Source: Acanthornis magna (taxonomy: Eukaryota > Chordata > Aves > Passeriformes > Acanthizidae). Taken from it: a stretch of 64,000 bases of DNA. The translations under genes were made by a program, and so were the position numbers. Positions 12,251 to 23,187 of the stretch are shown piece after piece (position 1 is the stretch's first letter; the number at the start of each line of letters is the position of its first letter). Location: the NCBI GenBank assembly GCA_036785705.1, contig JAWUZG010000177.1, positions 62,001 to 126,000 on the forward strand. Reading direction: 5' to 3'. A model generated the notes under the pieces. It had not been told where the DNA came from and ran no database searches. It was given only the letters and a program-made list of their open reading frames with translations.

Positions 12251-12432
12251 GGAATCCTGAGTTGGAAGAGACCCACAGGATCAGAGAGTCCAGCTCCTGG
12301 CCCTGCACAGGACACCCCAAAAATCCAACCCTATGCCTGACACCATTGCCCAAACACTTCTTGAGCTCTGGCAGGTTTTGTGCTGTGACCACCTCCCTGT
12401 GGGGACTGTTCCATAAATACCCAATTCTTGAA
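12251..12432 (-). mobile_element. CR1 LINE 3' fragment
   Basis: The plus strand reads GAATCCTGAGTTGGAAGAGA, CCCACAGGATC, AGCTCCTGGCCCTGCACAGG, ATTGCCCAAACACTTCTTGA and GTGCTGTGACCACCTCCCTG in antisense CR1 order. The octamer tail is missing. It faces the plus-strand CR1 at 12631 across 200 bp, giving an inverted pair. Confidence 0.85.
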
Positions 12433-12630
12433 CCCAAAAGTATCCAAATATAAAAAGAAAGATAAAATCTCCCTGGTACAGAAGTCAAAGGGGAGAGGAT
12501 CCACCCCTGCACCTCCGGGATGGAGTGCAGGGGATGTGGGAGCAGTAGGGAGATTTAGGGGCTGGGACAGATCTGCTGGTGGCACAAGGAGAGGTTTGGG
12601 GCAGGTCGCCAATCGTGGCAATGTGCAACA

Positions 12631-12846
12631 GAAGATATTGGGAAGGAATTCTTGGCTGGGAGGGTGATGAGGCCCTGGCAAGGGTGCCCAGAGAAGCTGT
12701 GGCTGTCCCTGTGTCCCTGCAGTGTCCCAGGCCAGGCTGGACAGGGCTTGGAGCAACCTGGGACAGTGGGAGGTGTCCCTGCCATGGCAGGGGTGGCACT
12801 GGATGAGCTTTGAAGTGTTCTTCCCACACAAATGATTCTCTGATGG
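12631..12846 (+). mobile_element. CR1 LINE 3' end
   Basis: Sense blocks appear in order: GAAGATATTGGGAAGGAATT, GGTGCCCAGAGAAGCTGTGG, CAGTGTCCCAGGCCAGGCTG, GGACAGGGCTTGGAGCAACC, GGTGGCACTGGATGAGCTTT, then AAATGATTCTCTGATGG as tail. The element is 5'-truncated. Confidence 0.93.
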
Positions 12847-13501
12847 CCTTTATTTATGGGCAGGAGTTTGTGTGTGCAGATCCACGGAGAGATTCAGTTT
12901 AGATAAAAACACACCTTAAAGGTTTGCTGCGCTTTTCTTTAGGAGGAGTTTTCCCTGATCCTCCCCTGCTCCATTCCCCTCTGAGGCTTGTCACGGGTGG
13001 AGGATGATGAAATGCCACAGCAGCAGCAGTGGCAGTGCCAGGCCAGTGTTCCCCACCCCAGGGAGGGCTCGTTTGATGTGCCATTTTCCCTTATTGGCAG
13101 CAGAGGCACCGGGGAGCCCCTGACAGCAAGACAGATTCCCTAAAAGAGAGACAGCGATTCCCTACAAACAGCGCAGAGACTGAGACAGCTCCCTGACCCA
13201 TCCATATTCCCTGACACTCGCTGTGTGGCACAGCCTTGCTGCAAAGCCCAGCCCTGCTTTACTGCAAATTAGGGCAATGGAAGACTGTGAAATCGTGGGA
13301 GGAGTGAGACTGGTCACGTTGCCAAAACCGTGGATTTTTGTCCATTCTGAGAATTTGTGAGCGGAGAACATCCCAAACTGGGGTTAGGCTCCGTTTTGCT
13401 GCCAACATACAGAGGGCTAAAGTCACCTGAGATGTCCTCAGGCCCCCATTTTATCCTTTAGAGGAAAAGGTCTCCAGCAGGCTCTGTGTCATATTTGTCA
13501 G
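12847..13501. other. Non-coding stretch, no gene seen
   Basis: No open frame exceeds about 70 codons and none resembles a known protein. No repeat was recognised. Confidence 0.4.
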
Positions 13502-13528
13502 CCCCAGGTGAGCATCTCACACCTGGGG
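13502..13528. repeat. 9-bp-arm inverted repeat
   Basis: CCCCAGGTG and CACCTGGGG are perfect reverse complements separated by 9 bases. This could fold as a small hairpin. It has no T-run or other feature of a regulatory RNA element and may be chance. Confidence 0.6.
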
Positions 13529-13558
13529 TGCCCCAATTGCAGCACACAGCAAGGATCA

Positions 13559-13745
13559 AATCGAATTCCTTGTGTAATTCCACTGAATAGCATTCCTTGT
13601 GTAAATAAAAACACCTATAATTCCAAGTCTCCTTATATTCTTGATTTATCTGTGTTTAGACACCTGAATCGAACTCCTTGTGTAAATAAACACTTATATT
13701 TCAAAGTCTCTTTATATTCTCGATACGTCTGTGTTTAAGCACCTG
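13559..13745. repeat. Tandem duplication, about 80-bp unit, 2.3 copies
   Basis: Unit 1 (13583-13663) and unit 2 (13664-13742) share CCTTGTGTAAATAAA, CTTATATTCT and TCTGTGTTTA in the same order. A partial copy (TCGAATTCCTTGTGTAATTC) lies just to the left. Each full unit carries an AATAAA (13604-13609 and 13685-13690), 81 bases apart. The paired AATAAA motifs could reflect the R-U5 part of a retroviral LTR whose unit became duplicated, but no TG...CA boundaries were found. Confidence 0.85.
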
Positions 13746-15351
13746 AATTATTCCTTATTTTGCCGCTTCTTGAGGTCTGAATCTCCCTGCTGGCTCTGTC
13801 AACATCCATGCTGCAATTCAAGTCAGGGAATTCTCCTTCCGTGTGACAGTCCCTGTAACTTTGCATCTCAGCTCCAGTGCACACCTGATTTTTAAGATTT
13901 TTAAGGCTGCTCAGGGTGGCCACACAGCTTTCCCCTGTCCCTGTTCCCTCCCTAGACATCTCCTGTGGGATATGTAGAAATTCCACCCAGAGACCTGGGT
14001 GGAATTCACCTTCCCCTGAAGAAGCTGAACTTTCTGCAACGCTAAACCTGAGCTGCCAATGTTCCTGTGATGGAGACAAATCCCAAGTAGGACACCAAAC
14101 TCAGAGGGCTGCACGAGGAGAAAGCTTCTGCTGGAACCCACTGCACAAACTAATTATCTTCCCACCCCTCCCCACTGCCCTGTGGCAAAATAAGCTAATC
14201 AAAGAACAAGGTTGTTATCAAAACACATTTACCACACGCCTGCGTCTTATGGCCCACAGTGCCCAGTGCTGTCCCCGAGTCGCCTCAGGCAGGTACAGCC
14301 ACCGAGATAATCAACCTGTGAAGGGCACAGCAGAGCAGGGAAAGTGCTCCCAAAAAAGGCACGATGGCATTTAGGGGATGGATGCAGCGATGGGTCAGTT
14401 CTCCAGGACTAGGGATGGGCTGTTCTGCTCGGAGGGCTAGTTCAGAGGGGTTTATTCGATGTTATCTGTAGAGAAAAAGGATTCCCAGGAGCCTCTGAAT
14501 CACTCAGGGCTTTATCAGCATCAAAAGCCACGCTCCCAGCCCCAAGAATTCCCTCCTCCTCCCTGGGCTGAGAGCCCCGATCCCATTTCAAAAGGCCATT
14601 GCAGAGCTGTCACATTCAGGTTATTATATATTATATAAATATAGGCTATTTCCTCAGCTCCAAAGGTGTGAAAGGATGGGTCCTTTAGCTGTACCTCAGC
14701 AGGCAGATTAGAGACTCCCTGGGCTGGGGGCAGGAGGCTTTGAGGGGCCAATGTCCCTCCCTGGAGCTCTCCTGCTGCGCTTCCCTGAGAAACGCCGGCT
14801 CCAGTTCCCAAAACTGCCTGGGAGGAGTGGGAATCGCTCCGTGCCGAGGCCAGGTGTGGGAAGGTGACTCCACTTTCCCTTGCTGTCGGGTGGGAAGGAT
14901 TCTCAGGTCAGCCATGAGCTGCGAGGAGTCAAACCAAGACATCCTGGCAGCTGGTTCACTCCTGCCTTGGGTATGAAAGTTTTGGAGACTTTTATACCAA
15001 ATAAAGGAGTTCAGCTTTCCTGGAGTTACTTTCCATCCCAGATGTTTTTCTGCCCATCATGGAGCAGCACAGAACTGGAAATCTTTGCACTGAGAAATGT
15101 CCACAAATACCTTGGACACACAGGGGTGTTGAACTTAAGAACTGAAGTAGCTCTGAGCCTCCCTTCCGATGGGGAGGCACCGCCCAGCTGACTGCAGATT
15201 TCCAAGGAAAAACAGGATTCGAGCTGGAAACTGTTTGTTTTCCATGTGGCTGCTTCATCTTTAGGAAGATTAGGACAATTATCATGTACCTTGGACAAGT
15301 GTCCAGGTATCAGAAGGCTTCAAGAGCTGACCCATGGCAGGACAATGTTAA
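13746..15351. other. Non-coding stretch, no gene seen
   Basis: A 152-codon plus frame (13916-14374) overlaps 114- and 76-codon minus frames. None shows a domain or a plausible exon boundary. No mobile element was recognised. Confidence 0.4.
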
Positions 15352-15604
15352 GACAGAAGAGGATATAGAAAGGTTTTCCTATAAAAAAAGGTCCCAACCA
15401 TGACTGTGAGGCCCAGAGGGTGGCCAGGCACTGGAACAGGCTCCCCAGGAATGTGGTGACAGCACCAACCCTGCCAGAGTTCAAGAAGTGTTTGGAAAAT
15501 GCTCTCAGGCACCTGGCGTGGTTTTTGGGGCTGTTCTGTGCAGGGCCAGGAGTTGGACTTTGATGATCCATGTGGGTCCCTTCCTACTCAGAGTATTCTA
15601 TGAC
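15352..15604 (+). mobile_element. CR1 LINE 3' end, diverged subfamily
   Basis: Sense blocks include GAGGGTGGCCAGGCACTGGA, ACAGGCTCCCCAGGAATGTG, CAAGAAGTGTTTGGAAAATG, TTCTGTGCAGGGCCAGGAGT and TTGATGATCCATGTGGGTCC, ending in GAGTATTCTATGAC. The wording follows the same subfamily as 27443. The coding part is absent. Confidence 0.88.
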
Positions 15605-16239
15605 TTTTTCATCATTCCAGGCAAATGCAAAGGATTGCTGCCTTATTGGAGGCACTCCAGCTTGCACCTCAGGACAAAACAGCACAGGGAACACGAGGCA
15701 GGGACAGCTGAGGGTCCCTGCAAGAGTCAGGAAATCACTTTTTTTCACTGTCTGTTAAAGCTCAGAGTGGCCCAGGACTGGGTGTGATATTCCAACATCC
15801 CTGAAGCCTGACCCACCCAGCCCTTCCCAGAGCTTCTTCCAGGAGCAGCACTGGAGGAAGAGACTGGGAAGGAAAAGCGAAGAGGTGAAGGGGAAAAGAA
15901 AGAAAAAACCCCTCAGCCTGAAAGACACTCACAGGCTTTCAGACAGCAGAAAGTCAAGCAAGAAAGAGACCCTTCAAAAAAGGTCTTATTGCAGCATGTG
16001 GAGGCAGCTCGGGTTACCCGAGACTCTCTGGTGGTTCCGAAGACTTTGACCAAGAAAGTTAAAGCCAGGGCTGATCAATGAGCTCTGCCAGAGGCAGCGA
16101 TCAGGTTACCTGCTGAGCCCAGGCACTGCGAGCTGCACTTTGGAACTTCTCCCTGCTTTTTTCTCCTGCTCTGGCAGTGAGTCTGAGGATGGATAACAAA
16201 CCTCCCTCCCCCTCCACATTACTCACTAGAAAACAGCTT
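15605..16239. other. Non-coding stretch, no gene seen
   Basis: A purine-rich block (15840-15910) includes AAGGGGAAAAGAAAGAAAAAA. The rest is ordinary unique DNA up to the 4-bp target duplication of the LTR at 16244. Confidence 0.4.
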
Positions 16240-16243
16240 GTTT

Positions 16244-16776
16244 TGATGTCTGATGATTTTTGCCTTTTTCTTTTTATACACCCTTCTACACATTTTATAC
16301 CCTTTTTATATTTTCTGTACCCTTTGCACACTCTTTGCACCCTTAGCCTACATGCTTCTAACTTTTGTAGCCTCATATTCTAACTTAGTTTTGGGGTCCT
16401 GCAAGGCACAAAGACCAAACATTCACAGCAGGAGGCAAGAGAGCCCTTTACTATCTCAGAATTCGAGGTTTCAACCTTGGTTGAAACCTCTCCAGAAAAT
16501 ATTTTGTAAACCAGGCTCTGGCCTCATTTTGGGGGGGTGATTAGAACAGGGGGACAATTACTTCATTTATTAAGTTTCTTATTGGAGGATTTTAGACAGA
16601 TATGCTAATTTGCAAGGTCCATAAAATTGTGTATGCATTATACAGTTAATGTACATCTTGGTGTGTTCCACCTCTGAAGAGCTGTGCACCTAAAATCCTA
16701 TTAAAATCTCGAGGTAAAACCCTTTCACCCCTTTTTAACTGTGTCTGCCTCATATTTTACCAGCCGAAAGGCAACA
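16244..16776 (+). mobile_element. Solo LTR, family A (ERV1-like), 533 bp
   Basis: It starts TGATGTC and ends GGCAACA. It is flanked by GTTT at 16240-16243 and again at 16777-16780, a perfect 4-bp target duplication as made by gammaretrovirus-like (ERV1) integrases. A TATA-like CCATAAAA (16619-16626) lies 74 bases before ATTAAA (16700-16705), and ATTAAA lies 71 bases before the end. This is the U3-R-U5 order expected for the plus strand. Both motifs are kept in the copies at 20063 and 36978. No gag, pol or env sequence adjoins it, so recombination between two LTRs probably removed the provirus body. A 12-bp-arm palindrome sits at 16465-16490. Confidence 0.92.
16700..16705 (+). terminator. Probable LTR polyadenylation signal ATTAAA
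   Basis: CCTATTAAA is identical in all three family A LTRs (here, 37436-37441, and minus strand 20134-20139). It lies 71-84 bases from each 3' end, as expected for a signal just before the R/U5 border. Confidence 0.55.
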
Positions 16777-16780
16777 GTTT

Positions 16781-17175
16781 AAATGCCTTTTTCCCTCCAT
16801 ATCATGTTAGAAATTGTGATTTCGGGGTGCACAGTTTATCCACACCAGAGGCTGCGGTGGATGGGAAGCAGTGCAGAGCAGGAGGATGTGGAGCGTCACT
16901 TCCCAGACATTGGGGTGGGTGTCTGCTGCCCTAGGATGCCCTAAAACCCCTCTGAACTGATCTGGCCTTCTGTGGGGAAACCAAAAAACTCTCCTAAAGC
17001 TTTTCATAACCTCCATCCCAACTGAATCAGAGATCCAGTTAATCCAGGCCAGCTCCACCTGAGGAATTGTGTGCTGGAGATTTTGGCCATCCCTCGACTA
17101 ACCCAGCGCCGCAGGGATCCACAGGGCACTGGTACAGCCCAGATCTGAGAGTTTTATGTCACTGCTTCCTCCATG
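16781..17175. other. Non-coding stretch between two LTRs
   Basis: About 400 bases with no open frame above 83 codons and no repeat recognised. They separate the family A LTR from the family B LTR. It is the host sequence into which both inserted. Confidence 0.45.
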
Positions 17176-17181
17176 GGGTGA

Positions 17182-17811
17182 TGTAGGATTGCCGTCTGAG
17201 GTGTAGGTGCTGTTTGCTTCAGCTGGTCGGGACGGAGACGAGAGACTTCTGGAGTTTGGTCTTAGAGCATGAGGTTTATTGTGAAAGGGCATGGGGGTAG
17301 GAGACCTGCTGAGAGCTGCCAGACGCAGCTCAGAGCAGGTCAGAGAGGTGAGAGAGAGAGAGAGAGAAGTACAGAATACAGGATACAGAATACGGAATAC
17401 CGTGGTGGTGGCTTACAATACAATAAATCATCTTCTGTGCTGAATATTCTAATTTTCACTAACCAATCTAGAACAAGCTACAAATCCTACAACACTTACA
17501 TACAGCCTATGAGAGTCACTGCATTACCATACGGCGTTATATTTTAAACTCTAAAAACTGCTGTTTGGACCCTCTGCCGAGTTGGTAGGGTCTGCTCTGA
17601 CCCTTGGGCCTGTCTGCAAGCAGAGGGGATTGTTCAGTCAAAAGGGGATTACCTTCAGTGGCCATACCATTGTTTTCCAGTTGTTCAGTCACTGGGGTTT
17701 GGTATCTCAAAGCTTGTCTTCATTTCAATCTCGCTTATAGTTTCTATATTCTCAGCATCTTTTTCCAGGTAATCATATTTATAAGGCTTTCCTATTTCAT
17801 CCTCCCCAACA
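17182..17811 (-). mobile_element. Solo LTR, family B (ERVK-like), 630 bp, minus strand
   Basis: On the minus strand it begins TGTTGGGGAGGATGAAATAG and ends GGCAATCCTACA. It is bounded by GGGTGA at 17176-17181 and 17812-17817, a perfect 6-bp target duplication typical of betaretrovirus/alpharetrovirus-like (class II, ERVK) integrases. A minus-strand AATAAA (plus-strand TTTATT, 17275-17280) lies 93 bases from the 3' end. A (GA)n run at 17348-17367 corresponds to the pyrimidine run of the copy at 23640. Frames within it read as short antisense peptides and are not coding. Confidence 0.93.
17275..17280 (-). terminator. LTR polyadenylation signal AATAAA
   Basis: The motif CACAATAAACCTCATGCTCT is shared with the plus-strand copy (23736-23741) at the matching distance from the LTR end. 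Confidence 0.65.
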
Positions 17812-17817
17812 GGGTGA

Positions 17818-18871
17818 GAATGGCTACAGGAGGTCACTGCCTTCCACTCCCAAGGCTCAGGAGCAGCAGGATCTGCAAAGAGGGTGCAAAGCCAGCAGAG
17901 CCAGCTCGGGTGCCTTGGGGAGGCTCTGGGTGCCACAAGGACACACAGAGGACAAGAGCAGCTCCTCGGGGATGAGCAGAGGAGCGCAGGGAGCAGAGCC
18001 AGCTCCTGGCTCCAAGATCTCCGAGCAGGACAGACTGGAGCTGCTTAAACAATCCCTCCTCCCTCCCCAGCAAATGTCAGCTCCTCTAAACCAACAGGGC
18101 TTGTTGACTGCTTTGCTCAGTCTCTAGAGCTGCTAAAGACTTCTGGGGAAGGAGGAAATCACAGATGCCCGCATGTTTCATTTTAATGAAAAAATAAAAA
18201 TAAAAAAATTAATGCTTCCTTTCGGAATGACTTTTTATTTTGAAATCTTAAGCAATTTGCTAAAAACTGAAATCAAACCCCAAAATGAGAACTTCCGAAG
18301 TCTAAATGAATCATTCTCCAATTACTAAATAGAATCAGTCCCTTCCAGAACAGCTTTCAAGAACATTTCTTATTAAAAAAATAATTGGCCACCGCGAGCT
18401 GGAGGAAAAAAAAAAAAGTTTTGAAATATCACAAGCTCTCCCAGAAAATGGGACTGTTTTCCTCTCTGATTGCAATTAATGACCTGCCAGCCAAGGAGTC
18501 CCCAGACCAGCAAGGGCAGATTCCAGAGCAGGAGGAGGTTGGTGCCTGGGGGTGCATCCTCCCTTAAGGACAGCTTGTGTGTGTTCAGCCATTCCTCTTG
18601 GAACTAGATGGATGTTGCATGAGGATGAAATGAGGCAGCACAGCTGAAATTTAGGAGTGGCACTAACAGAGCAGAGCCTGGGGTGGGTCCCTTTGCACCC
18701 AGCAGGGAATTTCCCTGCAATAAAATGTTGCCTGAGTCTATAGGGACACTGCTTTTCTGCCCTAAATTTCCATTCTTATGGCAGCTGGGGCATTAAACAC
18801 AACGCAGGGACACCATGCAGGGCTGAAAATCTGTGTGGTGACCACATGCACAATGACTAGAGAATGTGCAT
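17818..18871. other. Non-coding stretch, no gene seen
   Basis: An A-rich block at 18187-18210 and an A13 tract near 18405-18417 are the only simple repeats. No coding or mobile-element signal was recognised. Confidence 0.4.
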
Positions 18872-19112
18872 GGAATAATAGCATGGTTTAGTTAGAAGGG
18901 ACCCTCAAAATCATTCCATTCCAATCCCTGCCATGGGCAGGGACACCTTCCACTGTCCCAGGCTGCCCCAAGCCCTGTCCAGCCTAGCCTGGGACACTGC
19001 AGGGATCCAGGGGCAGCCACAGCTTCTCTGGGCAACCTGTGCCAAGGCCTCCCCACCTTCACAGGGAAGAATTTCTTCCTAATATCCAGTCTAGAATTAG
19101 GGAGGGCTCTTT
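18872..19112 (-). mobile_element. CR1 LINE 3' end
   Basis: The plus strand gives TTAGTTAGAAGGGACC, TGCCATGGGCAGGGACACC, TTCCACTGTCCCAGGCTG, TGCAGGGATCCAGGGGCAGC, CACAGCTTCTCTGGGCAACC and AGGGAAGAATTTCTTCCTAA, all in antisense CR1 order. The tail octamers are almost lost. About 240 bp remain. Confidence 0.95.
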
Positions 19113-20058
19113 CAGTTGCTGAAGGGTCTATCATTCCTCTGGGGGCAGAGAGCCTGAGCTATTTCTGCCCTTCTGCACGTGAGTGGGAGGAAGAGGAGGG
19201 TCACAGTTCAGATATGGATGAGACAGGAGTCGCTTTCCGAGGGGATTAGAGGGGTGGTCACATATTGGATGGAATCTTTGCCCAGTGCTACATCTGACAC
19301 GGAAGGAAGCTGCTGAATTCGTTCCAGGGCTGCAGAAAACTTTGCTTTGCTCTCACTCCTCTCTGCAGCCCCTGTTTGGGCTGGTGACATTGCTGTGACC
19401 TTGCAGCAGCCCCGAGTGTCAGCTCATGGCTCTGCAGCCTGGGCCCTCCTCGCTGCTCCCACCCCAGCCCCTCACCCTCCCCGGGAGACCCCCGCAGCCA
19501 GCGAGAGCCACATTTTCAATTTACACCAAGTAAATGATTCATTGCTGCCTAAAGAGGCCTGAGCAGAGCCCGGGAGGGAGCAGGGCTGGGAGAGGGAGGG
19601 GGGACAAGATCAGGGTAAAGATACAGAGATGAAAAGCTCCGGTGACCTGCTCTGTATCAGCTCCTCTCCTCGGGGCAGAAGCCAATCAATCCTCCCCCCC
19701 TCTCTCCTGCAGCCGTCTGTGGGTCTGTCTGCCTCTCTCCCTCTCAGAGGACTCGAGTTTCTCGGTGTAAGGTTAGGACAGCAGAGCTGTGGAAATCGAT
19801 TCCCAAGCCCTGGCACGCAGCCCTCGGCACAGACAGCCCAGCTCTGCTGGGAAAAGATGGATGGGGAGCCATGCCCGGACCCCTCAGGTGGTGGGAGCTG
19901 AGGAGAGCTGGAAATGGGGTCTGGGGAAGAGGGGTTGCATCAGCCCTTGAGCGGAAACCCCAAAATAAGAGAGATGTGCATGGGAGAAACAGAAGCTGCG
20001 GTATCCCATTGGGCAGGTTGCACCTGTCCCAGTCCACCACTGCTCCTTTTGATGGTTT
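19113..20058. other. Non-coding stretch, no gene seen
   Basis: GC-rich, with several overlapping short frames on both strands (19347-20073), none with a domain. The section 19500-19560 (CAATTTACACCAAGTAAATG) is AT-richer than its surroundings. Confidence 0.4.
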
Positions 20059-20062
20059 GTAC

Positions 20063-20602
20063 TGATGCCTCAAACAGGCTGGTAAAAATATGAAGCAGAC
20101 ACAACAGTACAGGAAAAAGGAAATTTACCTCGGTTTAATAGGATCCGAGGTGCCCAGACTCATCAAAGGTGGAAATCACACCGTGGAGCAAACAACGAGT
20201 CAGGACCCCCGTACAATGCGTAACGGATTTTTATGGACTTCACAAAATTAGCATATCTACTTAAAATCCCCCAATAAGAAACTTAAAAAATTAATAATTG
20301 CCCCCTATTCTAATGAACCTCCCCCAACTCAGACTACAGCTGAGTTTACAAAAACATATTCCAAGAGACAACAGGTTGGAGCCTCTAGTTCTGAGATAAT
20401 ATGAATGGTTGGTCTTCCTCACTTTGCAGGACCCCAAACTAAGCTAAATATCAGACTACAAGGGTTGTAAACATGTAGGGCTAAAGTACAAGGAGTGTTT
20501 GTGCAGGGTACAAGGAGTGTGTTTAGAGGGTAACAGGGAAGGGAAAGGGTATAAAATATATAAAAAGGGTATAAAAAGAAAATACAAAAATCACCGGCAT
20601 CA
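20063..20602 (-). mobile_element. Solo LTR, family A (ERV1-like), 540 bp, minus strand
   Basis: The ends are TGATGCC on the left and GGCATCA on the right, a perfect 7-bp inverted terminal repeat. GTAC flanks both sides (20059-20062 and 20603-20606), a 4-bp target duplication. Read on the minus strand it aligns by eye over its full length with 16244-16776 and 36978-37525, including the TATA-like motif (20229-20236) and ATTAAA (20134-20139). It lacks internal retroviral sequence. Confidence 0.92.
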
Positions 20603-20606
20603 GTAC

Positions 20607-23181
20607 TGGAGGAGGATGAGTGGGCAGCATGGCTTTGCCCATGAATCTGATTGCCAGCCCCACTCTACCCCAGCTCTTGCACAGCCCAGCCGCCCCCTCC
20701 ATCCCTTCCACAGGCTCCCACTGGATCCAGCCCTGCCCTGGGAATTCCTGGGATTCCTGACCTGGAGGGAAGAGGGAAGGGAGAGCTGCCAGGAGGGGCA
20801 ATGTTTATGGCACGTTCCCCCAGGGATCCTCGTGCAGGAGTTGTTGATGACGTATCTCACTCGAGGAAAAGTCTGTTAATGAATCTTGAGGGGCTCTGAT
20901 GTGCAAAAATTTCTGATGAGAGACTCAGTATTTCATTACCCTTACAGTGAATATCCAAAATTTGAGTGGGATGTAATTGGCTCCTTTGCTCTCAGGGCTG
21001 CCCAGAAGGATGAGGAAACTGAGACTCAGAAAGGAACACCTGAGGCGGCACTGAAAAGCCCTTCCAAACGAGGACTGAAAATCAGATTTCCTAACTGCAA
21101 GGAAAACTAGAGGGAAGGAACAGATTTGAAGTGGGATTTGATAACATTTGCCTTCAAAGTGCTTCAAAAAAACCCCACAGGGAATGAATCTCAGTGACCC
21201 TGCTGCAAGGTACCTAAATGAGAGGTGTTTCTCTTTTTCAGATAAGGAAACAGAGGTTAAATGACCAGAGGGAGGAGGGCACAGGGATGTTGCCATCAGC
21301 CAGATTCTGGCCAAACCTCTCCCTGAAGGATCGAGCCTGCACAGGGATTTTTTGTTTTAACCAAGTCAGTGCTGCCAACCCCACCCATCACTCTCCATGT
21401 CATTTCCAATACTCCTCAGGATGAGCTGCTGCACACTCTGCAGTTGTCTCTGCCCCTTCTCTCTCCTTTTGGGGATTTATTGCTGCATGTATTGATTGCT
21501 TGTTGCCACCGGCCCTGGGTGGAAGGAGAGGAAATATCCTCAGCATTGCTGTGGTGCAATCAATGGGACAAATTCATGCTTTCCTGTGCTGCTGGGACAT
21601 ATCTGTGCTGTCCCTTCACACGATGTCCTGTAGCGTGGATGCAGGGTGAGATGGGATGGGAACACACCATAAAGCTCTGTATCAAATGGAAATATCTCAG
21701 GTCAGCGGAATATAAGTTTTCTGGGCTCTTACCCACCAGACCGCAATTCAGGACTGGTTTGCCAAGGTTCTCTTGAACAATTCCAGAGCATGAGTCACAT
21801 TTTTGGATGTGTTTTGGGATGGATCCCCCAGAACTGATTTGAAATTAAGCTGACTGTCATGGTTTTGGATGAGGGTCACACAAGCTGACAGAAGCAGAGC
21901 ATTCAGAGCATCAACAGAAGGTTGGAATATGGTCCAGGTTTGTTCCCTTCTGTTCCAGCAAGGAGAGGTAGCAAAGTCTATCACTTCTACTGGATCCCTG
22001 TCTCCACCTGGAGAGTGTTCAACGCAACAAGAAGGATTCAGAGGTGAACTCAGAGGGACAGGACCAACACACTGCAAGAGCAGGACCCCTCAGAAAACCC
22101 TCCAAGGCTGCCAAGGACACCGTGAGGCTCGGAGTGACAACATCCTGCAGAGCCACTCTCAGCTGGAGACCTGGGTTAGACAGATCCCCTGCACTTCCCA
22201 GCCCCTGTCTCTGCTGAGAAGTTCTTGGCAAAGGAGACCTCGCTGCCACTCACAGCCAGGAGCTCAGCCAAGCTGACACCTCCCTCTCCACGGCTTTGGC
22301 AGAGGGCTCTCTGCAGGAGGAGATCACTCAGGGAAAGGCTGCAGAGACGCAACTTCAACATCAATGCCATCCTTGAAAAGCCTAAGGAAAATTAAGCCCA
22401 TGAACTGATATCCCAATCCTGAGGACACCTGGATCCAGTACTCCTTGTGGGGCAGTGGATAAATCAGTACAACAAAATAATGGAGTGGTGAAATGAGGTC
22501 CCTTCTTGGCCTGCTAAGTCATAAGGTCCCAATGAAAACTACCTTGGAGTGGATCCCGTGTTGTTTACAGGGATCTGATTCCTCTCTAAGAGTGATGGAG
22601 ATCATGACAAGTCCAAAAGAGGCGAAGTTCAGGTGAGCACTGGAAAGCTGGAGGTGCTGAGACAAGGCCTATTGGTCAAATTCCCTTCAGGAATGGGAAC
22701 CTCCAGGTAAATGTCACTCAGAGAAGAGCTCCTGGAGGGGTGGATTCAAAGCACACCAGGCTGGACAGTTGCTTTCCTGGAGTAGTCAGCAAATCAGATC
22801 CAGTGGTGATGCTCTGCCCAGCCTCTACCACTCTTCTTTCCCTTTCTTTTCCAAAAATCCCTTCTTAGTTAAACCAAGCTCCCCCAGCAAGTCCCAGAGA
22901 GCTTTCCAGAGGTACCTGGCTCAGCCAGGCACTGAGACAGCATTTGGCACCTCTGCCTGTGCTAGCATGAGGGAATGATTTGGGGGAAAGGCAGGGCTGG
23001 GACAGTGACAAGCCCAGCAGGTACTCACGTGTTGTGAAGGACACACCATCCGCAGTGGGGGTCTCCCGAACCCAGGCACTCGCTGCAGGTCTCGTGCTGG
23101 CTGCACGACTCCACGGGCACCCTGGTGAGCTGCAGGAGGAAAGGGAACAACCTGTCAGGCTTCTCACAGGGTTCAGAATGG
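20607..23181. other. Non-coding stretch between inverted LTRs, no gene seen
   Basis: Apart from the two possible MIR-like matches, no mobile element was recognised. Frames of 126-135 codons (20499-20879, 21369-21776, 21869-22276) overlap opposite-strand frames of equal size and have no domain. The sequence at 21838 begins TGTCATGGTTT like some LTRs, but no matching end was found. Confidence 0.4.
20995..21300 (+). mobile_element. Possible MIR-like ancient SINE fragments
   Basis: GATGAGGAAACTGAGACTCAG near 21010 and TTTTCAGATAAGGAAACAGA near 21233 resemble the conserved MIR core. They lie about 220 bases apart. The flanking sequence is too diverged to confirm. A short chance match to the core is the alternative. 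Confidence 0.25.
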
Positions 23182-23187
23182 CTTGAT

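Noticed and set aside
21838..22400. Possible further LTR beginning TGTCATGGTTT
   Set aside because: No matching CA end, target duplication, TATA box or poly(A) signal could be placed, and no second copy exists in the window.
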